Positions 55,419-62,306 of a stretch of 64,000 nucleotides of DNA are shown piece after piece. The translations under genes were made by a program, and so were the position numbers. The stretch is from positions 806,001 through 870,000 of the forward strand of contig NZ_CP055157.1 of assembly GCF_013367775.1 (NCBI RefSeq). Direction: 5' to 3'. The notes beneath the pieces were generated by a model that made no database searches, was not told the origin of the DNA, and saw only the letters and a list, made by a program, of their open reading frames with translations. Source of the stretch: Microbulbifer sp. YPW1 (GTDB lineage: Bacteria > Pseudomonadota > Gammaproteobacteria > Pseudomonadales > Cellvibrionaceae). The stretch's first letter is position 1; each line of letters begins with the position of its first letter.

Positions 55419-56114
55419 TCAATCCAGTCCATCGACATATCGCATCAGGCGCTCCGGATCGCTGATAGTCACACGACCATAGGCGAACTCGATCAACCCC
55501 TGAGCCTCGATATTCTTGAGTACCCGGTGCACCCCCTGCCGGGTCATCCCCATCATATTGGCGAGCAACTCGCGGGTCAGGGCAAAGCTCACCGCGACAT
55601 TGCCGTCCTGTCCGCTGCGGTTGTGCATCTGCGCCAGAAACAGTAATCGCCTCCCGATACGCGCCTCCGTGCCCCGCAGGACATCGTCCTGAATCACCGA
55701 CATCGCAGACCAAAGCCGTCGGCTGACCTGGTCCAGAGCGACGGGATAGGCATCCGGGTTATCCCTCAGCGTGGTCCGCAGCACCTCCCCCTGGATTTCG
55801 AACACCTCGCAGTCCTCGTGTGCCGTAGCACCGAACACCCGCGGCATTCCCGGGGAAAAAACCGTGTCGCCAAACCAGGCCCCCACATCGAGGATCGCGA
55901 GAATCGCCTCGCGCCCAGCGACATTGCTGGCACAAATCCGGACCCGTCCGCGGGCAATGATGCACAGGCTGCCCTGCAGCGCTCCCGGGGGATAAATAAT
56001 CTCCCCGGCACCATACGCCCGATTGCGGGCCTGCTCAGCCAGGGAGAGTTTGGCCGGTTTGGAGAGCCCCTCGAGTAACGGACAGGTTTCGATAACGGAA
56101 AGAACGTCATTCAT
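55419..56114 (-). CDS. Crp/Fnr-family transcriptional regulator
   Basis: A 231-residue regulator: N-terminal cNMP-binding-type jelly roll (about 15-125), dimer helix (130-150) and C-terminal winged helix (about 155-225). The recognition helix reads MTRQGVHRVLKNI, with Gln where Crp has Glu181. The four-cysteine cluster of Fnr is absent and the nucleotide pocket is not Crp-like, so the signal is unknown. The dyad in its upstream region suggests autoregulation and control of the neighbouring genes. Confidence 0.88.
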   Translation of the reverse strand: MNDVLSVIETCPLLEGLSKPAKLSLAEQARNRAYGAGEIIYPPGALQGSLCIIARGRVRICASNVAGREAILAILDVGAWFGDTVFSPGMPRVFGATAHEDCEVFEIQGEVLRTTLRDNPDAYPVALDQVSRRLWSAMSVIQDDVLRGTEARIGRRLLFLAQMHNRSGQDGNVAVSFALTRELLANMMGMTRQGVHRVLKNIEAQGLIEFAYGRVTISDPERLMRYVDGLD

Positions 56115-56122
56115 TGGCCAAG

Positions 56123-56166
56123 TGTAAACAAATTGACAGTCAGAGGCGCAGCTGAATTTCTAGAAT
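56123..56166 (+). promoter_or_regulatory. Crp/Fnr-type dyad with -10 box upstream of class II aldolase gene
   Basis: TGTAAA-CAAA-TTGACA (56123-56138) differs at one dyad base from the site before the BASS gene. TAGAAT is again exactly 22 bp further on (56161-56166), followed by G in both cases. It also lies just 9 bp before the start codon of the Crp/Fnr gene on the other strand. Confidence 0.65.
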
Positions 56167-56219
56167 GCGGTCATCGGTAAACAGAAAGCACACCCACAAT
56201 AATTAAGAGAGAGAACTCC

Positions 56220-57017
56220 ATGCAGCCGTCCTCCATACAACAGTCCCCATCCACACTGGAATCCCTGCCCTCGCTGGAAGGCAAGGTAAGCGCCGAGGAG
56301 TGGCAATTGCGCGTAGACCTCGCCGCTGCCTATCGCCTGGTTGCTCACTACGGGTGGGATGAAATCGTGTTTACCCATCTTTCGGTACGCATTCCCGGGC
56401 CGGAACATCACTTTCTGATCAATCCCTTTGGCGCCCTGTTTGAAGAAATTACTGCCTCCAGCCTGGTCAAAGTGGATATCAATGGGGAAAAAGTGGATGA
56501 CAGTCCCTTCCCGGTAAACCCCGCGGGATTCACCATTCACAGCGCCATCCACGAGGCGCGCGAGGACGCCCAGTGCGTGATGCATACCCACACCGTGGAA
56601 GGTGTGGCCGTAGCCGCGCACAGTGAAGGCCTGCTGCCACTTTCCCAGCAATCACTCTTCCCCCTCGCCAGCCTCGCGTATCACGACTACGAAGGCATTG
56701 CAGTACGCGAGGATGAAAAAGCCCGGCTGGTGAAGGATCTGGGAACCGCCAAGTTCATGATCCTGCGCAATCACGGCCTGCTGACCTGTGCATCCACGGT
56801 GGCCGACTGCTTCCTGTTTATGTACCTGCTGCAAAAATCCTGTGAGATTCAGGTGGCAGCACTGGCCGGCAACCGCCCACTGACACCGGTCCCGCAGGAA
56901 ATCATCGACAAGATTGTCAGCGAAGGTGAAAAGGTCACCAGCAACCAGGGCGGGCTGCTGGCCTGGCCCGGACTGTTACGCAAACTCGACCGTATCGACG
57001 CTAGCTATCGCCGCTAA
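56220..57017 (+). CDS. Class II aldolase/adducin-family protein
   Basis: A 265-residue zinc-dependent aldolase/decarboxylase fold. LAAAYRLVAHYGWDEIVFTHLSVRIPG, the MHTHTVEGVAVAA histidine pair and LRNHGLLTC with a third histidine are the family's metal-site motifs. Members include fuculose-phosphate aldolase and many proteins of unknown substrate. It overlaps nothing but is followed after 19 bp by the HD protein gene, suggesting one operon under the Crp/Fnr-type promoter. Confidence 0.88.
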   Translation: MQPSSIQQSPSTLESLPSLEGKVSAEEWQLRVDLAAAYRLVAHYGWDEIVFTHLSVRIPGPEHHFLINPFGALFEEITASSLVKVDINGEKVDDSPFPVNPAGFTIHSAIHEAREDAQCVMHTHTVEGVAVAAHSEGLLPLSQQSLFPLASLAYHDYEGIAVREDEKARLVKDLGTAKFMILRNHGLLTCASTVADCFLFMYLLQKSCEIQVAALAGNRPLTPVPQEIIDKIVSEGEKVTSNQGGLLAWPGLLRKLDRIDASYRR

Positions 57018-57036
57018 CCCAATCCCGGAGCAAACC

Positions 57037-57672
57037 ATGAGCAATAATAACCATACAAAGAACCAGCCTCACGCCACCTTCAGCCACATGGAGCACGGCA
57101 GTGCCCAGGACTGGAAATGCATCGCAGAGGCGTTCGGCCCCTTCGCAAAAAAGCTGCCACAGCGAATTATCGAGCACTTGAAATTGCTCGACGGTGACTT
57201 CGGCGGATTCCAGGTAGACCGGCTAACCCACTGCCTGCAGAGCGCCACCCTGGCACACAAGGCGGGAAAAGATGAAGAGTATGTAGTGTGTGCACTGCTG
57301 CACGATATCGGCGACACCCTGGGCTCTTACAACCACGCGGATGTTGCCGCGGTTCTGCTGGAGCCTTTTGTGAGTGAAGCCAATCACTGGATGATCAAGC
57401 ACCACGCCATTTTCCAGGGCTACTACTTCTTCCACCACCTGGGCATGGACCGCGATCAATACAAACAGTATGCAGACCACCCGTACTACCAGCGCACCCT
57501 GGAGTTCGTGCGCGAGTTTGACGCGCCGGCATTCGATACCGAGGCCGAGGTGCTGCCGCTGTCGTTTTTTGAACCCATGATCCAGCGGGTTTTCGCCCAG
57601 CCGAAAAAGTCACTGTACAAAGAAGCGGTGAACAACTTCGAGAGCAATCAACCGGAAAAAGAAACGGCCTGA
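57037..57672 (+). CDS. HD-domain protein, possible PhnZ/MIOX-like diiron oxygenase
   Basis: A 211-residue protein starting at the ATG at 57037 with GGAG 6 bp upstream. Metal-ligand candidates are His65, His89-Asp90 (LLHDIGD), His100, His122/123 (IKHHAIF) and Asp162. Six ligands in this order are typical of HD proteins with a dinuclear site, including the mixed-valent diiron oxygenases PhnZ and myo-inositol oxygenase as well as phosphohydrolases. Co-transcription with a class II aldolase fits small-molecule catabolism. The choice between oxygenase and phosphatase is open. Confidence 0.75.
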   Translation: MSNNNHTKNQPHATFSHMEHGSAQDWKCIAEAFGPFAKKLPQRIIEHLKLLDGDFGGFQVDRLTHCLQSATLAHKAGKDEEYVVCALLHDIGDTLGSYNHADVAAVLLEPFVSEANHWMIKHHAIFQGYYFFHHLGMDRDQYKQYADHPYYQRTLEFVREFDAPAFDTEAEVLPLSFFEPMIQRVFAQPKKSLYKEAVNNFESNQPEKETA

Positions 57673-57723
57673 ACTACCGATTAGATTCGACATAACCCTC
57701 GCACGGAGGGGGCAAAACACAGA

Positions 57724-58617
57724 TCAGAATTCGGCATCGATATCCGGTCGGAAATTGAAATACGAAGTCTCCACCAGAGTTTTGTAAACCCCCTCCACAT
57801 TCATCGGGAGCCACTCCCGATACATCGGCAGATCCTTGAATTCTTCGAGCTGGATTTCCGATTTGAGTGTATCCAGCGTTTTTCCCTGTAGCATTCCGTC
57901 GCGCACGGCGGCATATAGAGCTTTCAGATACGCCAGGTAACGCTCCACATCCTCCCGCTTGCCAGACTTGCCATGCCCACCGACAAACAGATCAAACTCC
58001 GGACCGGCAAGCACCGCTTCCGTGGAGCGGATCATGCCGTGGATATCGTAGCCAATCAGATTTTTATAGGGCATGCGCCCCAGCACAATCCAGTCGACGA
58101 CATATAAGACATTCGCCGGCAGGAAACGCATACTCACCGAACCGCGGCCGTTGTTGGTTCCGTGGTAACGCAACTCAACAGTGCTCGATCCGAGCTCGAC
58201 CTCCAGGAAATCATCAAAGGTAATATCCGCGGATGCGGTGGGGACTTGCGTCCACGCGATATCTTCCGCGGCCAACGCCTGGGCCACCACCACCGCGCCT
58301 GCCTCAGCAAATACCTCGCCTCCGAGCACATGATCCACGTGATTGTGGCTGTAAGCCATGTACTTAATCGGCCGATCAAACCGTGAGGACAGTTCTGATT
58401 CCAGCCAGCGGGCGGCTTCTGGATTGATCGGATCGGTTACGAAGATCCCCGCTTCGGTGACCATAAATACCGAACGATAATTGCCCGCGGTAAAGCGATA
58501 GACATTTCCCTTCACGGGTTCTATGGCGAACTTCGGCTCGGCCAGCGCCGCCACAGGATGGAGAAAAATAAGTCCCGCGAATAAACTAATAATAACTGTC
58601 CGAATAACTGGCTCCAG
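57724..58617 (-). CDS. MBL-fold metallo-hydrolase with unclear start
   Basis: Zinc hydrolase with the SHNHVDHVLGG motif (HxHxDH) and a later GGHGKSGK histidine. Mature homology begins at AEPKFAIEPV. A GTG at 58554 is the first conventional start but would cut away an obvious signal peptide: in the same frame codons 58617-58555 read LEPVIRTVIISLFAGLIFLHP, followed by VAALA as cleavage site. That frame has no ATG, GTG or TTG upstream of the signal; CTG at 58617 is the best candidate, without a ribosome site. The upstream edge coincides with the integron cassette cluster, so the native 5' end may have been lost. Confidence 0.75.
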   Translation of the reverse strand: MEPVIRTVIISLFAGLIFLHPVAALAEPKFAIEPVKGNVYRFTAGNYRSVFMVTEAGIFVTDPINPEAARWLESELSSRFDRPIKYMAYSHNHVDHVLGGEVFAEAGAVVVAQALAAEDIAWTQVPTASADITFDDFLEVELGSSTVELRYHGTNNGRGSVSMRFLPANVLYVVDWIVLGRMPYKNLIGYDIHGMIRSTEAVLAGPEFDLFVGGHGKSGKREDVERYLAYLKALYAAVRDGMLQGKTLDTLKSEIQLEEFKDLPMYREWLPMNVEGVYKTLVETSYFNFRPDIDAEF

Positions 58618-58698
58618 ATGGCGATCTAAAGAAAACGCACTCGTTTTTAAAAGCCCAGCTTGGATATCTTCCTCGACCGCGAACTTCTTGTGCGATCA

Positions 58699-58747
58699 CA
58701 GCCAGAAGAGCAACACTTCGAGAGCATCCGACCTGGCTGCGTTATGG
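58699..58747 (-). other. Possible degenerate attC at the distal end of the cassette array
   Basis: On the minus strand CCATAAC overlaps the stop codon of the last cassette ORF, as the R'' box does at the other sites, and CAGCCAG/CTGGCTG (58739-58733 and 58705-58699) can pair. No good R' box follows. Treated as a remnant. Confidence 0.3.
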
Positions 58748-59110
58748 ATTCTCTATTCTGAAGAACTGGATACTTAACGGGTACTTCCAGAGCTTTCCTT
58801 CGCTCGCGTTAACCGCCCCAATTACTACAAAAATGATATCCAAGAGCAACAATATGAAAAATCCAAAAATTCCGACAATTACAAACACCAAGATAAAGAG
58901 AACCACCGAGTAAATAAGCGCACTAATCATCCAATTGAGAATGACTTTACCGTGCTTATCAATTTCTTCGGAATGGTCTTTATTAACCGCCCACATAACG
59001 ATCGGCAATACAAATCCAGCGCCAGGGATACAGAACCCAGCCAGCTGACTTAGATGCATAAGCATTAAATAGGTATTCTTCTCTAGGCCCCAAGGCTTAA
59101 GTTCTTCCAT
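58742..59110 (-). CDS. Cassette ORF 6: DUF4870-like membrane protein
   Basis: A 122-residue protein with about three membrane helices. WGLEKNTYLMLMHLSQLAGFCIPGAGFVLPIVMWAVNKDHS is the characteristic start of DUF4870 (Tic20-like) proteins, and HGKVILNWMISALIY is the second conserved block. The ATG at 59110 has GGAG 6 bp upstream; an ATG four codons earlier is less well placed. Function of the family is unknown. Confidence 0.85.
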   Translation of the reverse strand: MEELKPWGLEKNTYLMLMHLSQLAGFCIPGAGFVLPIVMWAVNKDHSEEIDKHGKVILNWMISALIYSVVLFILVFVIVGIFGFFILLLLDIIFVVIGAVNASEGKLWKYPLSIQFFRIENP

Positions 59111-59158
59111 GATTCTCTCCAAATACTACTGATCTATAATTCCCCAGCCCCGAAGGGA

Positions 59159-59179
59159 GATAACGGCCGATTGTTAAGC
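59159..59179 (-). other. attC remnant after cassette 5
   Basis: Reading leftward, GCTTAAC (59179-59173) overlaps the stop codon of the preceding ORF and GTTATCT lies only seven bases on. The palindromic middle appears deleted, so this is unlikely to recombine. Confidence 0.4.
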
Positions 59180-59701
59180 GCTCTCCATACCGCGCAACTT
59201 CCACAGTGCGCTACCCAGACCAGAAGCGCCGAAGCAGAGAAAACCGCCAATCAATATCTCTACTACCGTAGTAACCTGGATGATAACTGTTTCGGCATAA
59301 TTGCTGTCGCTTGTGTATGCTCTATCCGAGAAATGAACAAGCCACATTCCATTATTTATTAAGTCCGGAATTGCCCATGAAAGAATGTAGACACCGATGA
59401 TACAAAAGGCTATCGAGAGTAAATCCTTGCCGTTCTTTGACAGCTCAATTTTTTCCTCAGACGCTTGAGGTAGTAACTTTCTTGCAACCAAGTTTGGAAA
59501 CTTAAGAAATGTCAGAGCCAGGGAAAAAATCAGAATAATCTCAACTACCGTCAACACGGCATATACTTGAATGCTTTCATCCCCATTGTACGAAAGCATA
59601 CCCAAATACATATATTGGTTAGAAATTGTTCGCAAGCCTAAAAATACCAAAATCACGCCGCAAACTCTAAGCCCAACTGACAGTAACTCATGAGATTTCA
59701 T
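59174..59701 (-). CDS. Cassette ORF 5: hypothetical four-helix membrane protein
   Basis: A 175-residue protein with four hydrophobic segments (about 8-27, 45-66, 94-112 and 138-160) and no family I recognise. The loops carry charged residues, and there are no enzymatic motifs. Lower GC than the chromosomal genes. Its stop codon is in the attC R'' box. Confidence 0.75.
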   Translation of the reverse strand: MKSHELLSVGLRVCGVILVFLGLRTISNQYMYLGMLSYNGDESIQVYAVLTVVEIILIFSLALTFLKFPNLVARKLLPQASEEKIELSKNGKDLLSIAFCIIGVYILSWAIPDLINNGMWLVHFSDRAYTSDSNYAETVIIQVTTVVEILIGGFLCFGASGLGSALWKLRGMESA

Positions 59702-59717
59702 ACGATTCCTTTTTCTC

Positions 59718-59861
59718 GTTTAATGCCTGCAGGAGGAGCGGCTTACCTTGTGCGCGTTTTGCGCAAGAATGAGAGCACAGCGACTAGCGAAAAATGTGCA
59801 CATGTTAAGCTGCCCCGCGGAGGGCCGAAGGCTCGGAGAAGATTTCCCGGCCTTATTAAGT
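59718..59861 (-). other. attC-like site, 144 bp, with mutated core triplets
   Basis: R'' reads ACTTAAT (59861-59855) and R' reads ATTAAAC (59724-59718): the invariant AAC and GTT are AAT and ATT, still complementary to each other. The inner part (TGTGCACATTTTTCGC, GGTAAGCCGC) resembles the 60892-61010 site. Probably inactive. Confidence 0.6.
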
Positions 59862-60329
59862 ATTTTCTTTAGCTCGCCGGCCATGGAGAACAACAAGGGC
59901 AAAACAAGCCAACGCGGAAAGAGCCCACAGATATGCCCCTATTAATGGTGTGACCTCTACGGCAATACCGTCTGCTCCAAGCATGGCCACCGGATTAATG
60001 AAGAATACTATTACACACAGCAAAGCAAAAATACTAAAAATAAGTGCGAGCTTAAATTTTGATACCGCTAGAAATCCGACACTCAAAACAATAGAAATAT
60101 TTGCAAACCACGGAAAAGCCATAAAAAGAGAGGATCGCAGGCTCTCAGAGTCAATCATTCCGTGCGCATACCAGTTTTCTATAGCGGTTATTGCAATGTA
60201 GGACTGAAACCATCCGAACACCAAAAGTGAATATCCAAACTCATTTCTCCCGGACACACTTAATGCTGGCATGAAAAGAGATAGCAAAAGCAAAAAAGCC
60301 GGCAATAAAACGTAGGTTCTTTGACTCAT
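59856..60329 (-). CDS. Cassette ORF 4: hypothetical four-helix membrane protein
   Basis: A 157-residue protein with four predicted helices (roughly 5-25, 35-55, 72-115 as two close helices, and 130-150). An N-terminal signal anchor is followed by SVSGRNEFGYS. No known family recognised. The ORF starts 5 bp from the cassette boundary, as is common for integron cassettes with little or no own promoter. Confidence 0.75.
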   Translation of the reverse strand: MSQRTYVLLPAFLLLLSLFMPALSVSGRNEFGYSLLVFGWFQSYIAITAIENWYAHGMIDSESLRSSLFMAFPWFANISIVLSVGFLAVSKFKLALIFSIFALLCVIVFFINPVAMLGADGIAVEVTPLIGAYLWALSALACFALVVLHGRRAKENT

Positions 60330-60333
60330 GATT

Positions 60334-60447
60334 GCTTAACGCCCAGCGCTGGCAGCGCGGAGCACCTTTTGTGTTAGTGTTTGAGCGCCAGCGAGTAACA
60401 CAAAAGGTGCGTAGCGTTGGCTGTCGCTCTGCCGCTGTTTGTTAGCC
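60334..60447 (-). other. attC site, 114 bp
   Basis: R'' GGCTAAC (60447-60441) and R' GTTAAGC (60340-60334) flank a palindrome with a 13 bp perfect inner stem (ACCTTTTGTGTTA/TAACACAAAAGGT). About 60 bp of its sequence is identical to the site at 61408-61527. Confidence 0.85.
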
Positions 60448-60876
60448 TGGTTTTACCTCGGGATAAGCCAGTACCGCAAGATCCTCGACCGAATATTGAC
60501 CAAGCTTCGATGGGTCAATTGACTGACTAACTCTCTTGAATGAAGATAGCTCTAAAATCGATTCTAATTCGCCGTCGAATCCCATTTTCTCAATATTCTT
60601 TAAAAAATCTGAAACTAAGCGCATATCTTCGAACTCTTTATCACTTATACACTCAAGATCTAAGTTAAATTTTTCACACGCCTCCCAAATCAAGGTTGCA
60701 GGCCATAACTCAATTGCAACTGATCGTTTACCCTTATGCATCTCTAGTGGCCCATCGATAAGTTTCGACCCGCAACTTTTACAAATCGCTTTGTAAGCCA
60801 AAAGTTCTTTTACAGGATAAATATTACTCTCGTTACAAAATTCGCATTTTGTAGGGAATGGGTCAATAAATTCCAT
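60442..60876 (-). CDS. Cassette ORF 3: hypothetical protein with N-terminal zinc ribbon
   Basis: A 144-residue soluble protein. Two Cys pairs, CEFC at residues 11-14 and CKSC around 33-36, form a likely zinc ribbon; the rest is acidic and mainly helical (ELWPATLIWEACEKFNLDLEC onward). No further similarity recognised. Its own attC follows directly. Confidence 0.75.
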   Translation of the reverse strand: MEFIDPFPTKCEFCNESNIYPVKELLAYKAICKSCGSKLIDGPLEMHKGKRSVAIELWPATLIWEACEKFNLDLECISDKEFEDMRLVSDFLKNIEKMGFDGELESILELSSFKRVSQSIDPSKLGQYSVEDLAVLAYPEVKPG

Positions 60877-60891
60877 GTCAATTACCCAGAT

Positions 60892-61010
60892 GGCTAACGC
60901 CGCGCACAGGGGCGGCTTACTTTATGCGCGCTTTGCGCGAAAATGGGAGCGCAGCGACCAGCGCAAGACGTGCATAAAGTAAGCCGTCCCTTTGCTGCGC
61001 TTTGTTAAGC
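60892..61010 (-). other. attC site, 119 bp
   Basis: R'' GCTTAAC (61010-61004) and R' GTTAGCC (60898-60892). The inner stem CGGCTTACTTTATGC/GCATAAAGTAAGCCG is a perfect 15 bp inverted repeat with a GC-rich centre. Confidence 0.85.
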
Positions 61011-61379
61011 ACTTGGCGCTGGACAAGAGGGTTCCTTGTCCACTACCGGCGACAGAAACTTAGTCAACTTTCCTGCGCAAATTAAGTAGAAATTTGGATC
61101 TGAGTCAGCATTTTTCGATTGGACGGCAGAGTGAATGACTTTGCCTTTAGAATACAAAGTTGATTCAAAATTCTTCGTGTTTTGGGGATTTACTATAACT
61201 GAGAGACGAAGCTCATCCGAAAGAACAAGCTCTTGAGATCCATATGAGCCTGTCTCTACAACAAATTCTTGGATAGGGTTCTGATCCACTGCAACTTGTA
61301 GCTTAAATTGATTGTTCTCGCTAGCTGATGCGACCCCGGAAAATAGTACAAGTAATACTGATGCAACTATGATTTTCAT
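61005..61379 (-). CDS. Cassette ORF 2: hypothetical exported protein
   Basis: A 124-residue protein with a signal peptide ending at ASA (residue 19). The mature part is beta-rich, with two cysteines near the C-terminus (LICAG and PSCPAP) that could form a disulfide in the periplasm. No family recognised. Confidence 0.75.
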   Translation of the reverse strand: MKIIVASVLLVLFSGVASASENNQFKLQVAVDQNPIQEFVVETGSYGSQELVLSDELRLSVIVNPQNTKNFESTLYSKGKVIHSAVQSKNADSDPNFYLICAGKLTKFLSPVVDKEPSCPAPSA

Positions 61380-61407
61380 TTTTTATTTCCTTATTGTGAC
61401 TCTCAGT

Positions 61408-61527
61408 GCTTAACGCCCAGCGCAGGCGCAGCCAGCGCGGAGCGCATTTTGTGTTAATGTTTGAGCGCCAGCGAGTAACACAAAAGGTGCGTAGCGTTGG
61501 CTGTCGCTCTGCCGCTGATTGTTAGGT
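61408..61527 (-). other. attC site, 120 bp
   Basis: R'' ACCTAAC (61527-61521) and R' GTTAAGC (61414-61408) both fit the consensus RYYYAAC and GTTRRRY exactly. A long imperfect palindrome lies between them. Confidence 0.9.
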
Positions 61528-62016
61528 GTTTTGGGAACCAATGAACTTCAACCCACTCCGCTCAACCATGTTTTTAACATTTTCTAATGCTGAGCCATCT
61601 TCCATAAAGAACCAGGCAGTATAATCGTGCCCCTCTCGGTAAATAGTTCTTATTTCAGGAATAAAAATATCACCAGGTAGGTATTGCTGACGCTCTATAT
61701 CTTCTAACAGTTGCTCTAAAGAGGCCAATCCTTTGAAGCATTTCCTGTGTTCATTGTATTTATAAATTGAAAATGAACTGACTATTGCTTTACTGAGATT
61801 AATTGTACAACGCTCACGGCGAGCCTCTTCTTCTTTTGTAACACCCCACAGCAAATCATCCACATTATCTGTAATTTCGTGGGCCCACTTATCCCAGAGA
61901 GAAACCGGATACGCGGTATAACTACCAACTTCTTCCCATTCATAGTCATGGGCCTGCGGAAATACTCCTGCTACATCCGCATTTTCTTTCCGTGAAATAT
62001 GTTTAAAAGCTCTCAT
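61522..62016 (-). CDS. Cassette ORF 1: hypothetical soluble protein
   Basis: A 164-residue mixed alpha/beta protein without signal peptide or membrane segment. It has several Trp and acidic residues (HDYEWEEVGSY, SLWDKWAHEITD) and two cysteines. No family recognised. It is the first cassette at the parE-proximal end and begins 23 bp from the cassette boundary. Confidence 0.75.
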   Translation of the reverse strand: MRAFKHISRKENADVAGVFPQAHDYEWEEVGSYTAYPVSLWDKWAHEITDNVDDLLWGVTKEEEARRERCTINLSKAIVSSFSIYKYNEHRKCFKGLASLEQLLEDIERQQYLPGDIFIPEIRTIYREGHDYTAWFFMEDGSALENVKNMVERSGLKFIGSQNT

Positions 62017-62038
62017 TTACTCACTTGTACGTACGGAC

Positions 62039-62045
62039 ACCTAAC
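62039..62045 (-). other. Cassette array boundary (R'-type box)
   Basis: GTTAGGT on the minus strand is the exact complement of the R'' box at 61527-61521, marking where the first cassette joins the chromosome. No attI or second box could be identified beyond it. Confidence 0.55.
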
Positions 62046-62062
62046 AGTTTATTCAATAACTC

Positions 62063-62170
62063 CAGATGTAGACATAATGTCTACATCTAGGCATAAGATA
62101 TCTACATTTAGACATTATGCCTATATATAGCCATGCCCCTTAAGCCACCAACATGGCTATATCTAGACAT
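62063..62170. repeat. TAGNCAT repeat array with nested inverted repeats
   Basis: TAGNCAT occurs five times in direct orientation, starting at 62069, 62088, 62109, 62128 and 62164, and twice inverted (62078-62084, 62153-62159). The first four are spaced 19-21 bp, two helical turns. Nested stems include AGATGTAGACAT/ATGTCTACATCT, AGGCATAA/TTATGCCT and ATATAGCCATG/CATGGCTATAT. It sits just outside the first cassette. Confidence 0.7.
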
Positions 62171-62276
62171 TACTTATATGGCCACTCGGTGGTTATCGGC
62201 AATACATCGGATATTCAAGTGACACTTGCCCCACCGTGCACTAGTCACCGAGGGTGATTTTCCGGTCTATTTAAAC

Positions 62277-62303
62277 AACAAAGCCCCGCATGGCGGGGCT
62301 TTG
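62277..62303 (-). terminator. Terminator of parE
   Basis: Perfect stem ACAAAGCCCCGC/GCGGGGCTTTGT around a three-base loop, just downstream of the parE stop. The leftward transcript continues into a short T-containing stretch (TGTTTAAATAG). Confidence 0.8.
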
Positions 62304-62306
62304 TAT

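Larger units (their letters stand above)
58742..62045 (-). mobile_element. Integron cassette cluster without integrase (CALIN), six cassettes
   Basis: Six small ORFs on the minus strand, AT-richer than the flanks, each followed by an attC-like imperfect palindrome. For three cassettes the box at the start and the R'' box at the end are exact complements, as expected from circular cassettes: TTAGGT...ACCTAAC, TTAAGC...GCTTAAC and TTAGCC...GGCTAAC. The ORF stop codon overlaps the R'' box in every case. No integrase gene is seen before parE. The cluster sits between the parE terminator and the MBL hydrolase gene. Confidence 0.87.

Noticed and set aside
60375..61522. Near-identical 60 bp repeats considered as REP or IS ends
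   Set aside because: Their boundaries, orientation and overlap with stop codons fit attC sites; no transposase or target duplication is present.
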